Assembly (NCBI RefSeq): GCF_006152145.1
Contig: NZ_VDFV01000020.1
Location: 1-58,819 of the forward strand
Direction: 5' to 3'
Length of the DNA: 58,819 nt
DNA from: Rubellimicrobium roseum
GTDB lineage: Bacteria; Pseudomonadota; Alphaproteobacteria; Rhodobacterales; Rhodobacteraceae
The notes under the pieces are model-generated. The model searched no databases, was not told the DNA's origin, and was given only the letters and a program-made list of their open reading frames with translations. Every line of letters begins with the position of its first letter. Within the stretch, counting starts at the first letter, position 1. Shown in pieces: positions 48,369-57,420 of this stretch. The position numbers and the translations under genes were made by a program.

Positions 48369-49198
48369 TGCCCCATGTCACCGTCGCCGACGGCGCACGG
48401 CTGTTCTATGCCGACGACGGCGAGGGCCTGCCTGTCCTCGCTCTGGCGGGCCTCACCCGCAACGGCGGCGACTTCGACCATGTGGCGCCGCACCTCGCCG
48501 GGGTCCGCCTCCTCCGCCTCGACGCACGCGGGCGCGGGCGCTCCGATTGGACAGGTCCCGCGACCTACACGCTCCCACAGGAAGCGGCCGATGCCATGGC
48601 TCTCCTTGACCACTTGGACCTGCCCCAAGCGGCGATCCTGGGCACCTCGCGCGGGGGTCTCGTGGCCTTGGCGCTGGGCGCGATGGCCAAGGACCGCCTC
48701 CTCGGCGTCGCATTCAACGACATCGGCCCCGTGATCGAGCGCAAGGGCCTGGGCGTGATCGAAGGCTATCTTGGCCGTCGCCCCGCGCAAGCGACCTGGG
48801 AGGAGGCCGCCCGGGCCCGCGCCCGGCTCTGGACCGGGTTCGCGGAGGTCCCGCACGAGCGCTGGGTCCATGAAGTGCGCAACCACTACGAGGAGACGCC
48901 CGAGGGGCTCCATCTTCGTTACGACCCCCGCCTGCGCGAGGCCTTCCTGCCTCCGGGCGATGCGCCGGTGCCGGACCTTTGGCCCTATTTCGACCTCCTC
49001 GACGGGCTCCCCCTCGCAGTCCTGCGAGGCGAGACCTCGGATATCCTGTCGCGAGCCACGCTGGACGAGATGCGGCAGCGTCGCCCCGACCTCCTCTCGG
49101 CCGAGATCGCGGGACGCGGCCATGTCCCCTTCCTCGATGAGCCCGAGGCGCTCGCCACGCTGCGCGCCTGGCTCGACCTCTGCCGCGCTCGGGCCTGA
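48368..49198 (+). CDS. Alpha/beta-fold hydrolase
   Basis: A 276-residue alpha/beta hydrolase. The nucleophile elbow is LGTSRGGLVALAL (Ser), an oxyanion segment LALAGLTRNGGDFD lies near residue 27, and the catalytic His is in GRGHVPFLDEPEAL. DARGRGRSDW matches the strand 4 region. The substrate is unknown. Translational coupling with the HAD dehalogenase suggests action on a related small organic acid or ester, which is inference. Confidence 0.88.
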   Translation: MPHVTVADGARLFYADDGEGLPVLALAGLTRNGGDFDHVAPHLAGVRLLRLDARGRGRSDWTGPATYTLPQEAADAMALLDHLDLPQAAILGTSRGGLVALALGAMAKDRLLGVAFNDIGPVIERKGLGVIEGYLGRRPAQATWEEAARARARLWTGFAEVPHERWVHEVRNHYEETPEGLHLRYDPRLREAFLPPGDAPVPDLWPYFDLLDGLPLAVLRGETSDILSRATLDEMRQRRPDLLSAEIAGRGHVPFLDEPEALATLRAWLDLCRARA

Positions 49199-49266
49199 CG
49201 CGTCCGCGACATCCGGGGGCGCTGGCGTGCTGGCCGTCCTCCTCGGGGCGGACTAGCTCCGGGGCC

Positions 49267-50490
49267 ATGCGCTCGCCCCTGCCCCTCATCATGGCCATCC
49301 TGTTCCTCGACGCGGTCGGGATCGGCCTCGTCTATCCCGTGATGCCCGACCTCATAGCCCAGATCGAGGGCGGCAGCCTGGCCGACGCCGCGCTCTGGGG
49401 CGGGCTGCTCGCCACCGTCTATGCGCTCATGCAGTTCCTCTGCGCCCCCGTGATCGGGGCGCTCTCGGACCGCTGGGGGCGGCGTCCGGTCCTGCTGGTG
49501 GCGCTGGCCGTCCTGGCAATCGACCACGCAGGCAGCGCGCTCGCCCAGTCGATGGAGATGCTGCTCGTCCTGCGCGTGATCGCCGGGATCACCGCCGCCA
49601 CCCACGCCACCTGCAACGCCGCCATGGCCGACGTCACCCCGCCCGAGAAGCGGTCCCAGACCTTCGGCCTCCTGGGTGCGGCTTTCATGGGGGGCTTCAT
49701 CTTGGGCCCGGTGATCGGCGGCCTCTTGGGCGAGATCGGCCCTCGCGCGCCCTTTTGGGCGGCGGCGGCGCTGGCAGCGGCGGGTTTCGTCTTCGGTTGC
49801 TTCACCCTGCCCGAGACCGTGACCGATGCCACGCGGCGTCCCTTCGACCCGTCCCGCACCAATCCCCTGGGCGCGCTGCGGGCGGTTGCGCAACTGCGGG
49901 GCGTGGCCCCGCTCCTCGTTGTCCTGGGGCTGACGGAGTTGGCCTTCCTGTCCTACGGGACGATCTGGGCCTACTGGGGCAAGGCGGCCTTCGGCTGGAC
50001 CCCGACCCAGACGGGCCTGTCGCTGGCCGCCTTCGGCATCGCGGCGGTCGTGGTCCAGGGATGGGGCATCCGGCTCTATCTGCGCTGGCTGGGCGAGCGG
50101 GGCACGATCCTGTGGGGCTTCGTCTGGGGGATCGTCACCTTCGTCGTCTTCGCGGCGCTGCCGCCTACCCCTTGGGGCGGCCTCCTGGCCATCATCCTGT
50201 GCCCGATCTCCGCCTTGGGCGAGGTTGTGATGCCTGCGCTTCAGGGCCGCATCTCGCGGCTTGTGCACGCCGACGCGCAGGGCGAGGCGCTGGGTGTCGT
50301 GGCTTCGGTGCGTTCGGGTGCGCAGGTGATCGGCCCGCTCGTCATGACGGGTATCTTTGCCTGGGGCGCCTCGGTGCCCGGAGGCTATCTCTACGGCGCC
50401 CCCTACTACCTGGGCGCGGTGCTGATGGTCGCCTGCTGGCTTCTCTTCCGCCGGACCAACGCGACCGAGCCCGCGCCTGCGACTTCCTGA
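49267..50490 (+). CDS. TCR/Tet-family MFS transporter
   Basis: A 407-residue twelve-helix MFS exporter of the TetA-like type. The motif A sequence GALSDRWGRRPVLLVALAVL lies between helices 2 and 3, and RVIAGITAATHATCNAAMAD covers helix 4-5 with the motif-C-like GAAFMGGFILGPVIGGLLGE. DHA1/TCR members export tetracycline or other drugs by proton antiport. No TetR-type repressor is next to it, so a resistance role is not implied. It stands 68 bases after the hydrolase. Confidence 0.88.
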   Translation: MRSPLPLIMAILFLDAVGIGLVYPVMPDLIAQIEGGSLADAALWGGLLATVYALMQFLCAPVIGALSDRWGRRPVLLVALAVLAIDHAGSALAQSMEMLLVLRVIAGITAATHATCNAAMADVTPPEKRSQTFGLLGAAFMGGFILGPVIGGLLGEIGPRAPFWAAAALAAAGFVFGCFTLPETVTDATRRPFDPSRTNPLGALRAVAQLRGVAPLLVVLGLTELAFLSYGTIWAYWGKAAFGWTPTQTGLSLAAFGIAAVVVQGWGIRLYLRWLGERGTILWGFVWGIVTFVVFAALPPTPWGGLLAIILCPISALGEVVMPALQGRISRLVHADAQGEALGVVASVRSGAQVIGPLVMTGIFAWGASVPGGYLYGAPYYLGAVLMVACWLLFRRTNATEPAPATS

Positions 50491-50539
50491 GGTCGGTTTC
50501 CGGCCTGCGGCGCAGGCCGGGACCGCGCAGGATGGCCGC

Positions 50540-51766
50540 ATGAAGCTCCGCGAACTCGACATCCTCGTGACCGCGCCCCCCGCCCCCGGCTGGGGCGGAC
50601 GATACTGGATACTTGTCAAGCTCACCTCCGACACGGGCGTCACCGGCTGGGGGGAGGTGTACGCCGCCGCCGTGGGCTCCGAGGCGATGGGAGCCGTGAT
50701 CCGCGACGTATTCGCCCGCCACATGGAGGGCGAGAACCCCGAGAACGTGGAGCTTATGTTCCGCCGCGCCTACTCCTCGGGCTTCACCCAGCGCCCTGAC
50801 CCCACGGTGATGGGCGCCTTCTCGGGGCTGGAGATCGCCTGCTGGGACATGGTCGGCAAGGACCGGGGCCGACCCGTCCACGCCCTGATCGGCGGGCGTG
50901 TGAGCGACCACATCCGCGCCTACACCTATCTCTACCCGACGCGACCGCACCACGCGCTCCCCGCCTTCTGGGGCGACGCGGACCAAGCCGCCGAGGCCGC
51001 TCTCGACACCGTGGCGCGCGGCTACACGGCGGTGAAGTTCGACCCTGCGGGTCCCTACACGATCCGCTCGGGGCACATGCCCTCGCTCCACGATATCGAC
51101 CGCTCCGTCGCCTTCTGCCACGCGATCCGCGAGGCAGTGGGGCCGCGCGCCGACCTCCTCTTCGGCACCCACGGCCAGTTCTCGACCGCCGGCGCGCTGC
51201 GCATGGGCGCCGCCATCGCGCCCTTCAACCCGCTCTGGTTCGAGGAACCGGTGCCCCCGGACGACATGGACAGCCTGGCCCGGGTCGCGGCGGCGCTTCC
51301 CATTCCCGTCGCCACCGGCGAGCGCCTGACGACGAAGCGAGAGTTCGCCCAGGCGCTCGCGGCCGGGGCAACGATCCTCCAGCCCGCCCTCGGCCGCTCT
51401 GGCGGGATCTGGGAAACGCGCAAGATCGCCGCCCTGGCCGAGGCCGCGAACGCTCAGGTCGCGCCCCATCTCTATGCCGGCCCCGTCGAATGGGCGGCCA
51501 ACATTCACCTTTGCGCCGCGATCCCCAATGGCCTCATGGCCGAGACCATCGAGACCCCCTTCCACAACGCGCTCATCCGCGGCGCCATCCGCGTCGAGGA
51601 GGGGTTCGTCCGGATCCCGACCGAGCCGGGCCTAGGGCTTGAGGTGGACGAGGCTCTTGTTCGCGCTCATCCGTTCACAGGGACGGGGTTGCATCTCGAA
51701 ATGCAGGAAGCCGAGGTCGACTACCGGGGCAGGACGGTCTTCGGAGGTGGCGCGCCGCGGGAGTGA
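50540..51766 (+). CDS. Mandelate racemase/muconate lactonizing enzyme family protein
   Basis: A 408-residue enolase-superfamily enzyme. An N-terminal capping domain runs to about residue 125. The barrel contains AVKFDPAGPY near residue 166 in place of the usual Lys-x-Lys, GTHGQFSTAGALRMG, WFEEPVPPDDMDS, a metal Glu in ATGERLTTKREF and a late HLYAGPVEWAANIHLCAAIP. Such proteins dehydrate or racemise acid sugars. The reaction cannot be fixed from sequence. It is preceded by the MFS gene, after which the window becomes degenerate. Confidence 0.88.
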   Translation: MKLRELDILVTAPPAPGWGGRYWILVKLTSDTGVTGWGEVYAAAVGSEAMGAVIRDVFARHMEGENPENVELMFRRAYSSGFTQRPDPTVMGAFSGLEIACWDMVGKDRGRPVHALIGGRVSDHIRAYTYLYPTRPHHALPAFWGDADQAAEAALDTVARGYTAVKFDPAGPYTIRSGHMPSLHDIDRSVAFCHAIREAVGPRADLLFGTHGQFSTAGALRMGAAIAPFNPLWFEEPVPPDDMDSLARVAAALPIPVATGERLTTKREFAQALAAGATILQPALGRSGGIWETRKIAALAEAANAQVAPHLYAGPVEWAANIHLCAAIPNGLMAETIETPFHNALIRGAIRVEEGFVRIPTEPGLGLEVDEALVRAHPFTGTGLHLEMQEAEVDYRGRTVFGGGAPRE

Positions 51767-51870
51767 CCCGGCCGCAGACCGCGGTCGTGCAGGGGTGGCC
51801 CAAGCGGGGGGCGCCCGGGGGCTTCCCGCTTCCAAGCACGCCCGCCACGCGCCACTCTGAGCTAGCCTAT

Positions 51871-52427
51871 CAGCTGCACGATCCTCATCCCTGTCTATGT
51901 GTTCGCTCTCTGCCGTGCTCTAGGCGTTCCGCGACAGCCCCGACCGCTCCCTGCCCCGCGTGGCGGAAACGCAATGGGCCCTCATGACCTGCGATTATGG
52001 CGCGAGCCACACCCCCGCGCTGGTCACCCTGCCGCTTGGGGGCGCACCGCTCATCGCCTTCCTAATCTTCACCGTACAAGGAGCCGCGATCACCGACGCC
52101 GTGGCGGGCCGGCGGCTCGGAGTCCGACCCATTGCCCCTGCGCTGTCGCCGCGTTCCTAGTGCGGGGCAGGCGCGGAAGTCGGGGCGGAAGTGCTGCTCG
52201 GGGCGGGGCTATCTTGGCTCACGCCCTTCGGACTTGCCGGAACCGCCGGGATAGGGATGGCCGCGGCGATAGCTGGGCTGGCCGGCACCTTTGTGCTGGC
52301 CGCTGTCAAGCGCGAGAGGGACTGGAGCCGCCAGATCCCCGGCTGAAGGGGCGTAATCGACCAGTTGGGCGGCGTCCTCTTCGCGGCCTTTCTCGTCTAT
52401 AACCTCGCCAGCTACGGTTGGAACTGA
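51871..52427 (+). pseudogene. Phosphatidate cytidylyltransferase-like (CdsA family) pseudogene
   Basis: Reading across frames gives ILIPVYVFALCRALG, a frameshift near 51920, then WALMTCDYGASHTPALVTLP, APLIAFLIFTVQGAAITDAV, AGRRLGVRPIAPALSPRS, a TAG stop at 52158-52160, WLTPFGLAGTAGIGMAAAIA, LAAVKRERDWSRQIPG, a TGA at 52344-52346, and GVIDQLGGVLFAAF to a final stop at 52427. The order and the IPG-x2-GVID ending match the C-terminal two thirds of CdsA-type enzymes, which make CDP-diacylglycerol. A frameshift, two stops and altered key residues show decay. Confidence 0.75.
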
Positions 52428-52548
52428 ACTCTGGCCACAACAGCGCCGGATGGTCGCGCGGACAGTTGCCAATCGGAGCACCGGCCCAAAGCGGAAGGCC
52501 GCCGGCCCAGTGAACGCCACCGAATTGCAGTCTCGACCCGTCCCGGCC

Positions 52549-52752
52549 CTAGGTGTACTTTCTTCTCATATAATACGTTAGCGCAATTGACGCACCCAAA
52601 CCGTTTCTGATGGCCGACATGATCCAGAGCTCCTCAGCTTCAAGCCGGCCATACTCATTGCAATCATTCAGTTCGTATAGTGTTTCGGTGTCCCGACAGC
52701 GACTTGGTCGACCGGGAGACGAACTAGACCCAACTAAACGAATGGGAAGCAT
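52549..52752 (-). other. AT-richer remnant ORF
   Basis: A short minus-strand frame ending SAIRNGLGASIALTYYMRRKYT with ELNDCNEYGRLEAEELWI before it. The DNA of 52550-52740 is clearly richer in A and T than its surroundings. It may be the C-terminal remnant of a transferred gene. I do not recognise a family and coding status is doubtful. Confidence 0.2.
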
Positions 52753-52999
52753 GGGCAGCCGCTACCACCCGACGATCCGTTGCGGCTTCTGCTGGGGGCC
52801 GATCGGCCATCGCGTCGAGCACGACCCCGCCAGCCGTCTCGGCTGCGCCCTCTGCGATAACTGGGCTGGCCTCCCCGAGGTCGCGGCCTCTGTCGAGCGC
52901 TTCGAGCGTGACCACGCCCGGATCATGCACGCGACGCACCGACCGACCGCCCGGCCTCTTCCCCCTTACCGTCGCTATCGCTTCGTGCCGGAGCCCTGA
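52742..52999 (+). CDS. Small CxxC protein, possible zinc ribbon
   Basis: An 85-residue protein with RCGFCWGPIGHRVEHD and GCALCDNWAGLP, two CxxC knuckles 22 residues apart that look like a zinc-binding ribbon, followed by a basic/proline C-terminus (RPTARPLPPYRRYRFVPEP). ATG 52742 or 52751 may be the start. It lies in the degenerate region between the cdsA pseudogene and tRNA-Arg, convergent with the next small gene 7 bases away. I know no function. Confidence 0.45.
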   Translation: MGSMGSRYHPTIRCGFCWGPIGHRVEHDPASRLGCALCDNWAGLPEVAASVERFERDHARIMHATHRPTARPLPPYRRYRFVPEP

Positions 53000-53006
53000 G
53001 ACACGC

Positions 53007-53264
53007 TCAGCCGCGGACGGCGTTGCCGAAGGCCACGGCCTCCCGAAGCAGCAGCGAGGCCCATCCTTCCCTCTCCTCCCCGGCCTCAGGCAACCGGGCC
53101 AGCTCGGCCTCGAGCCAGTCCAGGATGACTGTCCGGGGGTGCACCTTGGTCGCCGCCGCCACGGACGCCTCCAGGCGGCCATAGGCTTCACGGGCCACGT
53201 CCGAGCGGGCCTCCATCTGCCGGAGTGCGAGCATGTACATCAGCCGCTCAGGTGGCTTTGTCAT
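53007..53264 (-). CDS. Small helical protein of unknown function
   Basis: An 85-residue protein, MTKPPERLMYMLALRQMEAR, then a predicted helical segment with VHPRTVILDWLEAELARL and an acidic middle. The start at 53264 is favoured over a longer frame to 53297 because the extension is polar and low-quality. A perfect FNR-type box lies 79 bases upstream of its ATG (53343-53356), so oxygen-responsive control is possible. I recognise no family. Confidence 0.4.
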   Translation of the reverse strand: MTKPPERLMYMLALRQMEARSDVAREAYGRLEASVAAATKVHPRTVILDWLEAELARLPEAGEEREGWASLLLREAVAFGNAVRG

Positions 53265-53342
53265 GTTCGGGCGACCCTCTAGGCTGCGACCGCCCAAACG
53301 GGCCGGCGGATGGCTCTTCTATCCGACTCAATGACGGACGGC

Positions 53343-53356
53343 TTGATTTCGATCAA
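53343..53356. promoter_or_regulatory. FnrL/FNR-type box
   Basis: TTGAT-TTCG-ATCAA is an exact match to the FNR-family consensus TTGAT-N4-ATCAA. The nearest gene start is the small minus-strand gene at 53264; no plus-strand gene with support begins before 53933. It may control the small gene or be left from a lost one. Confidence 0.6.
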
Positions 53357-53754
53357 CCTATGGGACACAACACGCGATCGTGAGCAAGGGCCACGATGCA
53401 TCGCGGCTCGTTGCATGGCAACCGTGGACCATCCGGGATGCGGTCAAGAGTTGCTGTCGGGCATTAAGTGCGGCTTTCGCAACCCGCGCCGATCCCGGCC
53501 GGGCAAGGATCGAGCGCACCGTCACGCCCGCAGCCGATTGTGCATTTTGGACATCATAACGGACGAGGCTGCACTCTCGACGCCGCGCTCCGTTTCGGCC
53601 GTTGCTCCCTCAAATCCCGAGTGTCCGACAAGGCCAGCAGGGATGAAGGCGGCCCCGGCGTGCGACATCGAGAGCATCTGCAGGCTCATCCCATCATAAC
53701 TTCAGCTCGGTTCAGGGTGCGGACCAGCAAGCCCACGACGACCGGCCCGAAGAC
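53357..53754. other. Gene-poor stretch next to tRNA-Arg
   Basis: About 400 bases between the FNR-type box and the 3' end of tRNA-Arg. Open frames exist, but their translations show no recognisable domain, signal or membrane segment, and none has a convincing ribosome binding site. It is probably decayed DNA. Confidence 0.4.
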
Positions 53755-53831
53755 TGGCGATCCCGGGAGGACTCGAACCCCCAACCAGCCGCTTAGAAGG
53801 CGGCTGCTCTATCCGGTTGAGCTACGGGACC
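53755..53831 (-). tRNA. tRNA-Arg(TCT)
   Basis: A 77-base tRNA on the minus strand. Acceptor GGTCCCG pairs with CGGGATC (one G-T), discriminator G, and an encoded CCA at 53757-53755. Anticodon loop CTTCTAA gives anticodon TCT (reads AGA). The T-arm contains GGTTCGAGTCC. Its 3' side faces the decayed stretch, a common setting for integrated elements. Confidence 0.95.
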
Positions 53832-53932
53832 GCTGCGCCTTCACCTAGCCCGGATCGAGCCGAAGGGGAAGCGCTGGGAACGCCGGGGCCGTGCCGGGGG
53901 TTGGAGCGGGACCACTCCACAGGGAGGCCCCC

Positions 53933-54736
53933 ATGACCCGAACTCCGATCCTCGCCTTGGCGCTCGCCGCGCTGTCCGTCCCCGCCCTCGCGCAGGAGGC
54001 CGCCCGCCCCGCCGAGGAGCAGCCTCAGACCGAGAGCGAGGAGACGCGCCCCACCAATCAGACCAGCCAACAGACCACGGAAGGCCTGACCGAGCAGGAG
54101 GCTCAGGCCGACCAGCCCGAGGACGCCATGCCGACGACCACGGACAGCCAGGGTGGCACGGGCGGCCTCGTGGCAGGAGACGGGACCGAACTCGGCAACG
54201 TCTCGGTGTCCGCCACCGCCTCGGGCCACGCCCTCGTGCTCATCAACGCCGAGGGCCTCCGCGAGGGGATCTATGGCATCCACCTCCACATGGTCGGCCA
54301 GTGCGAGGGCCCAAGCTTCGAGTCGGCCGGCGAGCACATCGGCGGCGGCGACGAGCACGGCGTGATGGCGGATACCGGCCCACATCCGGGCGACCTGCCA
54401 AACGCCCATGTCGGCCCGGACGAGCAGATCGCGCTCGAGGCCTTCGCCATTGGCCTGACGATGGACATGGTCTTCGACGAGGACGGCTCGGCGCTCATCG
54501 TCCATGCCGAGCCCGACGACTACACGACCCAACCCGGCGGCAATTCGGGCGACCGCATCGCCTGCGCGGTCATCGAGCCCGCACCCGGCACGATGTCGGA
54601 CGAGACGCAGGACGCGAACGTCAGCGAGGAGGAAGCCGCCGCACAGTCGCCGGAGCAGAGCGACCAGGGTGGCCAAGCCGAGCCCGCCGACGAATCGCAG
54701 AACGCCGTGGAGACCGAGGAAAACTCGGGCGGCTGA
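53933..54736 (+). CDS. sodC: Cu/Zn superoxide dismutase-like exported protein with acidic extensions
   Basis: A 267-residue protein. Signal peptide LALALAALSVPALAQEA, a ~50-residue Glu/Gln/Thr-rich linker, then a SodC domain (about residues 75-220). Copper-site His residues are in YGIHLHMVGQCEG and in AGEH; zinc ligands are in DEHGV, TGPHPGDLPNAHV; the last His is in IVHAEPDDYTTQPGGNSGDR. A C-terminal ~45-residue Glu/Gln-rich tail follows. The usual NP after the third His is GG here. It should dismute superoxide in the periplasm; the flanking acidic tails are unusual. Confidence 0.85.
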   Translation: MTRTPILALALAALSVPALAQEAARPAEEQPQTESEETRPTNQTSQQTTEGLTEQEAQADQPEDAMPTTTDSQGGTGGLVAGDGTELGNVSVSATASGHALVLINAEGLREGIYGIHLHMVGQCEGPSFESAGEHIGGGDEHGVMADTGPHPGDLPNAHVGPDEQIALEAFAIGLTMDMVFDEDGSALIVHAEPDDYTTQPGGNSGDRIACAVIEPAPGTMSDETQDANVSEEEAAAQSPEQSDQGGQAEPADESQNAVETEENSGG

Positions 54737-54775
54737 CGCCCTGAGGGCGGCGGGGGCAGCCCCGCCGCCACGCGT

Positions 54776-55087
54776 TCAGTGGGTCCAGGGCTGGCGGCGT
54801 GAAGGCGAGAAGTTCTCGCCGTAGCCCGCCGGCCGGATGTTGGCCTTGCGTGGCGTCGCGGGCACCACCACCACCTCGATCCCGCGCTTGAGCGCGAAGG
54901 CCAGCGCCTCCTCCTTCGAGTTGAAGGTGATGCGCACCTGGGCCTGAGTGTCGCCGCTGCCGGTCCAGCCCATCAGCGGGTCGATGACCCGCTCGGTCGC
55001 GGGCTCAAAGTCGAGCACCCAGTCGGAGGTGTAGAGGTCCCCGATCTGGGTGTTGTTCCGGGGCATCTGCGTGATGCGTCCGCGCAT
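54776..55087 (-). CDS. NADH:ubiquinone oxidoreductase accessory subunit, NDUFS4-like
   Basis: A 103-residue protein with [40 protein letters not shown] and ending [19 protein letters not shown], the conserved NDUFS4/ETC complex I subunit pattern. Alphaproteobacterial and mitochondrial complex I carry this accessory subunit at the peripheral arm. ATG 55087 is the preferred start; the frame runs further upstream. It is encoded away from any nuo cluster and divergent from uvrB. Confidence 0.9.
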   Translation of the reverse strand: MRGRITQMPRNNTQIGDLYTSDWVLDFEPATERVIDPLMGWTGSGDTQAQVRITFNSKEEALAFALKRGIEVVVVPATPRKANIRPAGYGENFSPSRRQPWTH

Positions 55088-55154
55088 GGCATGGCTCCTC
55101 GTATCCGGTCCGGCGCCTTGTGCCGGATGGGTCGTCGCGGCGCAAGCGGCAGGC

Positions 55155-55183
55155 TTGTTTCGAGAACAAAGACAGACCAAATA
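55155..55183 (+). promoter_or_regulatory. uvrB promoter with a degenerate LexA-type box
   Basis: -35 TTGTTT (55155-55160), 17-base spacer, -10 CAAATA (55178-55183). GAAC (55164-55167), seven bases AAAGACA, GACC (55175-55178) matches the LexA box with one mismatch, has the A-rich spacer and lies between the -35 and -10. uvrB is an SOS gene in many bacteria, so weak LexA control is plausible. Confidence 0.45.
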
Positions 55184-55212
55184 GAGGGGCCCCTTCCGTC
55201 AGGACAGCCCCT

Positions 55213-57417
55213 ATGCACAACAACTCGCCCGAGCAGATGCCGGTTCTCTTCGCCCCGTCGAAGCCCCCGCGCGCGCAGCGCGAGAAACTGGAGGGCGGCA
55301 AGCGCTTCAGGCTCAAGACCGACTTTGAGCCTGCGGGTGACCAGCCCACCGCGATCCGCGAACTCGCGGGAGGCGTGCGGGAGGGCGAGCGCAACCAGGT
55401 CCTCCTGGGCGCGACGGGCACGGGCAAGACCTTCACGATGGCTAAGATCATCGAGGAAACCCAGCGCCCCGCGATCATCCTCGCCCCCAACAAGACGCTC
55501 GCGGCGCAGCTTTACGGCGAGTTCAAGGGGTTCTTCCCCGACAACGCCGTCGAGTACTTCGTGTCGTACTACGACTACTACCAGCCCGAGGCCTACGTGC
55601 CCCGGTCGGACACCTACATCGAGAAGGAATCGCAGATCAACGAGCAGATCGACCGGATGCGCCACTCGGCCACCCGCGCCCTGCTCGAACGCGACGACGT
55701 CATCATCGTGGCCTCGGTGTCCTGCATCTACGGCATCGGCTCCGTGGAGACCTATTCGGCCATGACGCAGGATTTCCACGTCGGCCAGCCCTACGAGCAG
55801 CGCAAGGTCCTCGCGGACCTCATCGCCCAGCAGTACCGCCGCAACGACGCGGCCTTCGCCCGCGGCTCCTTCCGCGTCCGCGGCGACGCCTTGGAGATCT
55901 GGCCCGCCCACCTGGAGGACCGCGCCTGGCGCCTGTCGTTCTTCGGCGACGAGCTCGAGTCGATCACCGAGTTCGACCCCCTGACCGGCCACAAGGAGGG
56001 CAGTTTCGACCGCATCCGCGTCTACGCCAACTCCCACTACGTGACCCCGCGCCCGACCATGGCCCAGGCCATCAAGGGCATCAAGGAAGAGCTCCGCGTC
56101 CGCCTCGCCCAACTGGTCGGTGAGGGCAAGCTCCTCGAGGCCCAGCGCCTTGAGCAGCGCACCCAGTTCGACCTCGAGATGCTGGAGGCCACGGGCGTCT
56201 GCAACGGCATCGAGAACTACTCCCGCTACCTCACCGGCCGCGCCCCCGGCGAGCCGCCCCCCACCCTCTTCGAGTTCATCCCCGACAACGCCATCGTCTT
56301 CGCGGACGAGAGCCACGTCTCCGTCCCTCAGATCGGCGGCATGTACCGGGGCGACTACCGGCGCAAGTTCACCCTGGCCGAGCACGGCTTCCGCCTCCCC
56401 TCCTGCATGGACAACCGCCCCCTTAAATTCGAGGAATGGGACGCCATGCGCCCCCAATCCGTCTTCGTCTCCGCCACCCCCGCGGCGTGGGAGCTGGAGC
56501 AGGCCGGCGGAGTCTTCACCGAGCAGGTGATCCGCCCCACCGGCCTCATCGACCCGCAGATCGAGGTTCGCCCCGTCTCCATGCAGGTGGACGACCTCTT
56601 GGACGAGATCCGCAAGGTCGCGAGCGCCGGCTACCGCACCCTCGCCACCGTGCTGACGAAACGCATGGCCGAGGACCTGACCGAATACCTGCACGAGCAG
56701 GGCATCAAGGTCCGCTACATGCACAGCGACATCGACACGATCGAGCGGATCGAGATCCTGCGCGACCTCCGCCTAGGCGCCTTCGACGTCCTCGTGGGCA
56801 TCAACCTCCTGCGCGAGGGGCTCGACATCCCCGAATGCGGCCTCGTGGCCATTCTGGATGCCGACAAGGAGGGCTTCCTGCGCAGCGAGACCTCGCTCAT
56901 CCAGACCATCGGCCGCGCCGCGCGCAACGCCGAAGGCAAGGTCATCATGTACGCCGACCGCATCACCGGCTCCATGGAGCGCGCGATGCGCGAGACCGAG
57001 CGGCGTCGCGAGAAGCAGATGGCCTACAACCTCGAACACGGCATCACGCCGCAGACGGTCAGGAAGAACGTCGAGGACGTGCTGGCCGGCCTCTGGAAGG
57101 GCGACACCGACCAGAGCCGCATCACCGCCAAGGTGGACCGCATCACTTCCGGCTCGAATCTCCAGGCGGTGCTGGATGGCCTCCGCGCCGACATGCGCAA
57201 GGCCGCCGAGAACCTCGAGTTCGAGGAAGCCGCCCGCCTCCGCGACGAGGTCAAGCGCCTCGAGACCGTCGACCTCGTCCTCCACGACGACCCTCTCGCA
57301 AGGCAGCAGGCCGTGGAGAAGGCGGTCGAGGACGTGGAGAAGGCGAGCGGGCGGAGCACCGCCGGGCGGCCGGGGCAGCGTGGGGGGAATGTGAAGAGGA
57401 AGGGGCGAGGGAGGTGA
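55213..57417 (+). CDS. uvrB: Excinuclease ABC subunit B
   Basis: A 734-residue nucleotide-excision-repair helicase-like protein. Walker [18 protein letters not shown], damage-probing beta-hairpin [37 protein letters not shown], helicase motif [22 protein letters not shown], and the C-terminal UVR motif [17 protein letters not shown] basic tail ([13 protein letters not shown]) ends it. ATG 55213 follows the promoter by 29 bases. It acts with UvrA and UvrC, which are not in the window. Confidence 0.97.
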   Translation: MHNNSPEQMPVLFAPSKPPRAQREKLEGGKRFRLKTDFEPAGDQPTAIRELAGGVREGERNQVLLGATGTGKTFTMAKIIEETQRPAIILAPNKTLAAQLYGEFKGFFPDNAVEYFVSYYDYYQPEAYVPRSDTYIEKESQINEQIDRMRHSATRALLERDDVIIVASVSCIYGIGSVETYSAMTQDFHVGQPYEQRKVLADLIAQQYRRNDAAFARGSFRVRGDALEIWPAHLEDRAWRLSFFGDELESITEFDPLTGHKEGSFDRIRVYANSHYVTPRPTMAQAIKGIKEELRVRLAQLVGEGKLLEAQRLEQRTQFDLEMLEATGVCNGIENYSRYLTGRAPGEPPPTLFEFIPDNAIVFADESHVSVPQIGGMYRGDYRRKFTLAEHGFRLPSCMDNRPLKFEEWDAMRPQSVFVSATPAAWELEQAGGVFTEQVIRPTGLIDPQIEVRPVSMQVDDLLDEIRKVASAGYRTLATVLTKRMAEDLTEYLHEQGIKVRYMHSDIDTIERIEILRDLRLGAFDVLVGINLLREGLDIPECGLVAILDADKEGFLRSETSLIQTIGRAARNAEGKVIMYADRITGSMERAMRETERRREKQMAYNLEHGITPQTVRKNVEDVLAGLWKGDTDQSRITAKVDRITSGSNLQAVLDGLRADMRKAAENLEFEEAARLRDEVKRLETVDLVLHDDPLARQQAVEKAVEDVEKASGRSTAGRPGQRGGNVKRKGRGR

Positions 57418-57420
57418 GTC

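Noticed and set aside
53468-53848. Plus-strand frame overlapping tRNA-Arg as a gene
   Set aside because: It runs through the tRNA, shows no domain or ribosome binding site, and its C-terminus is the antisense of the tRNA.
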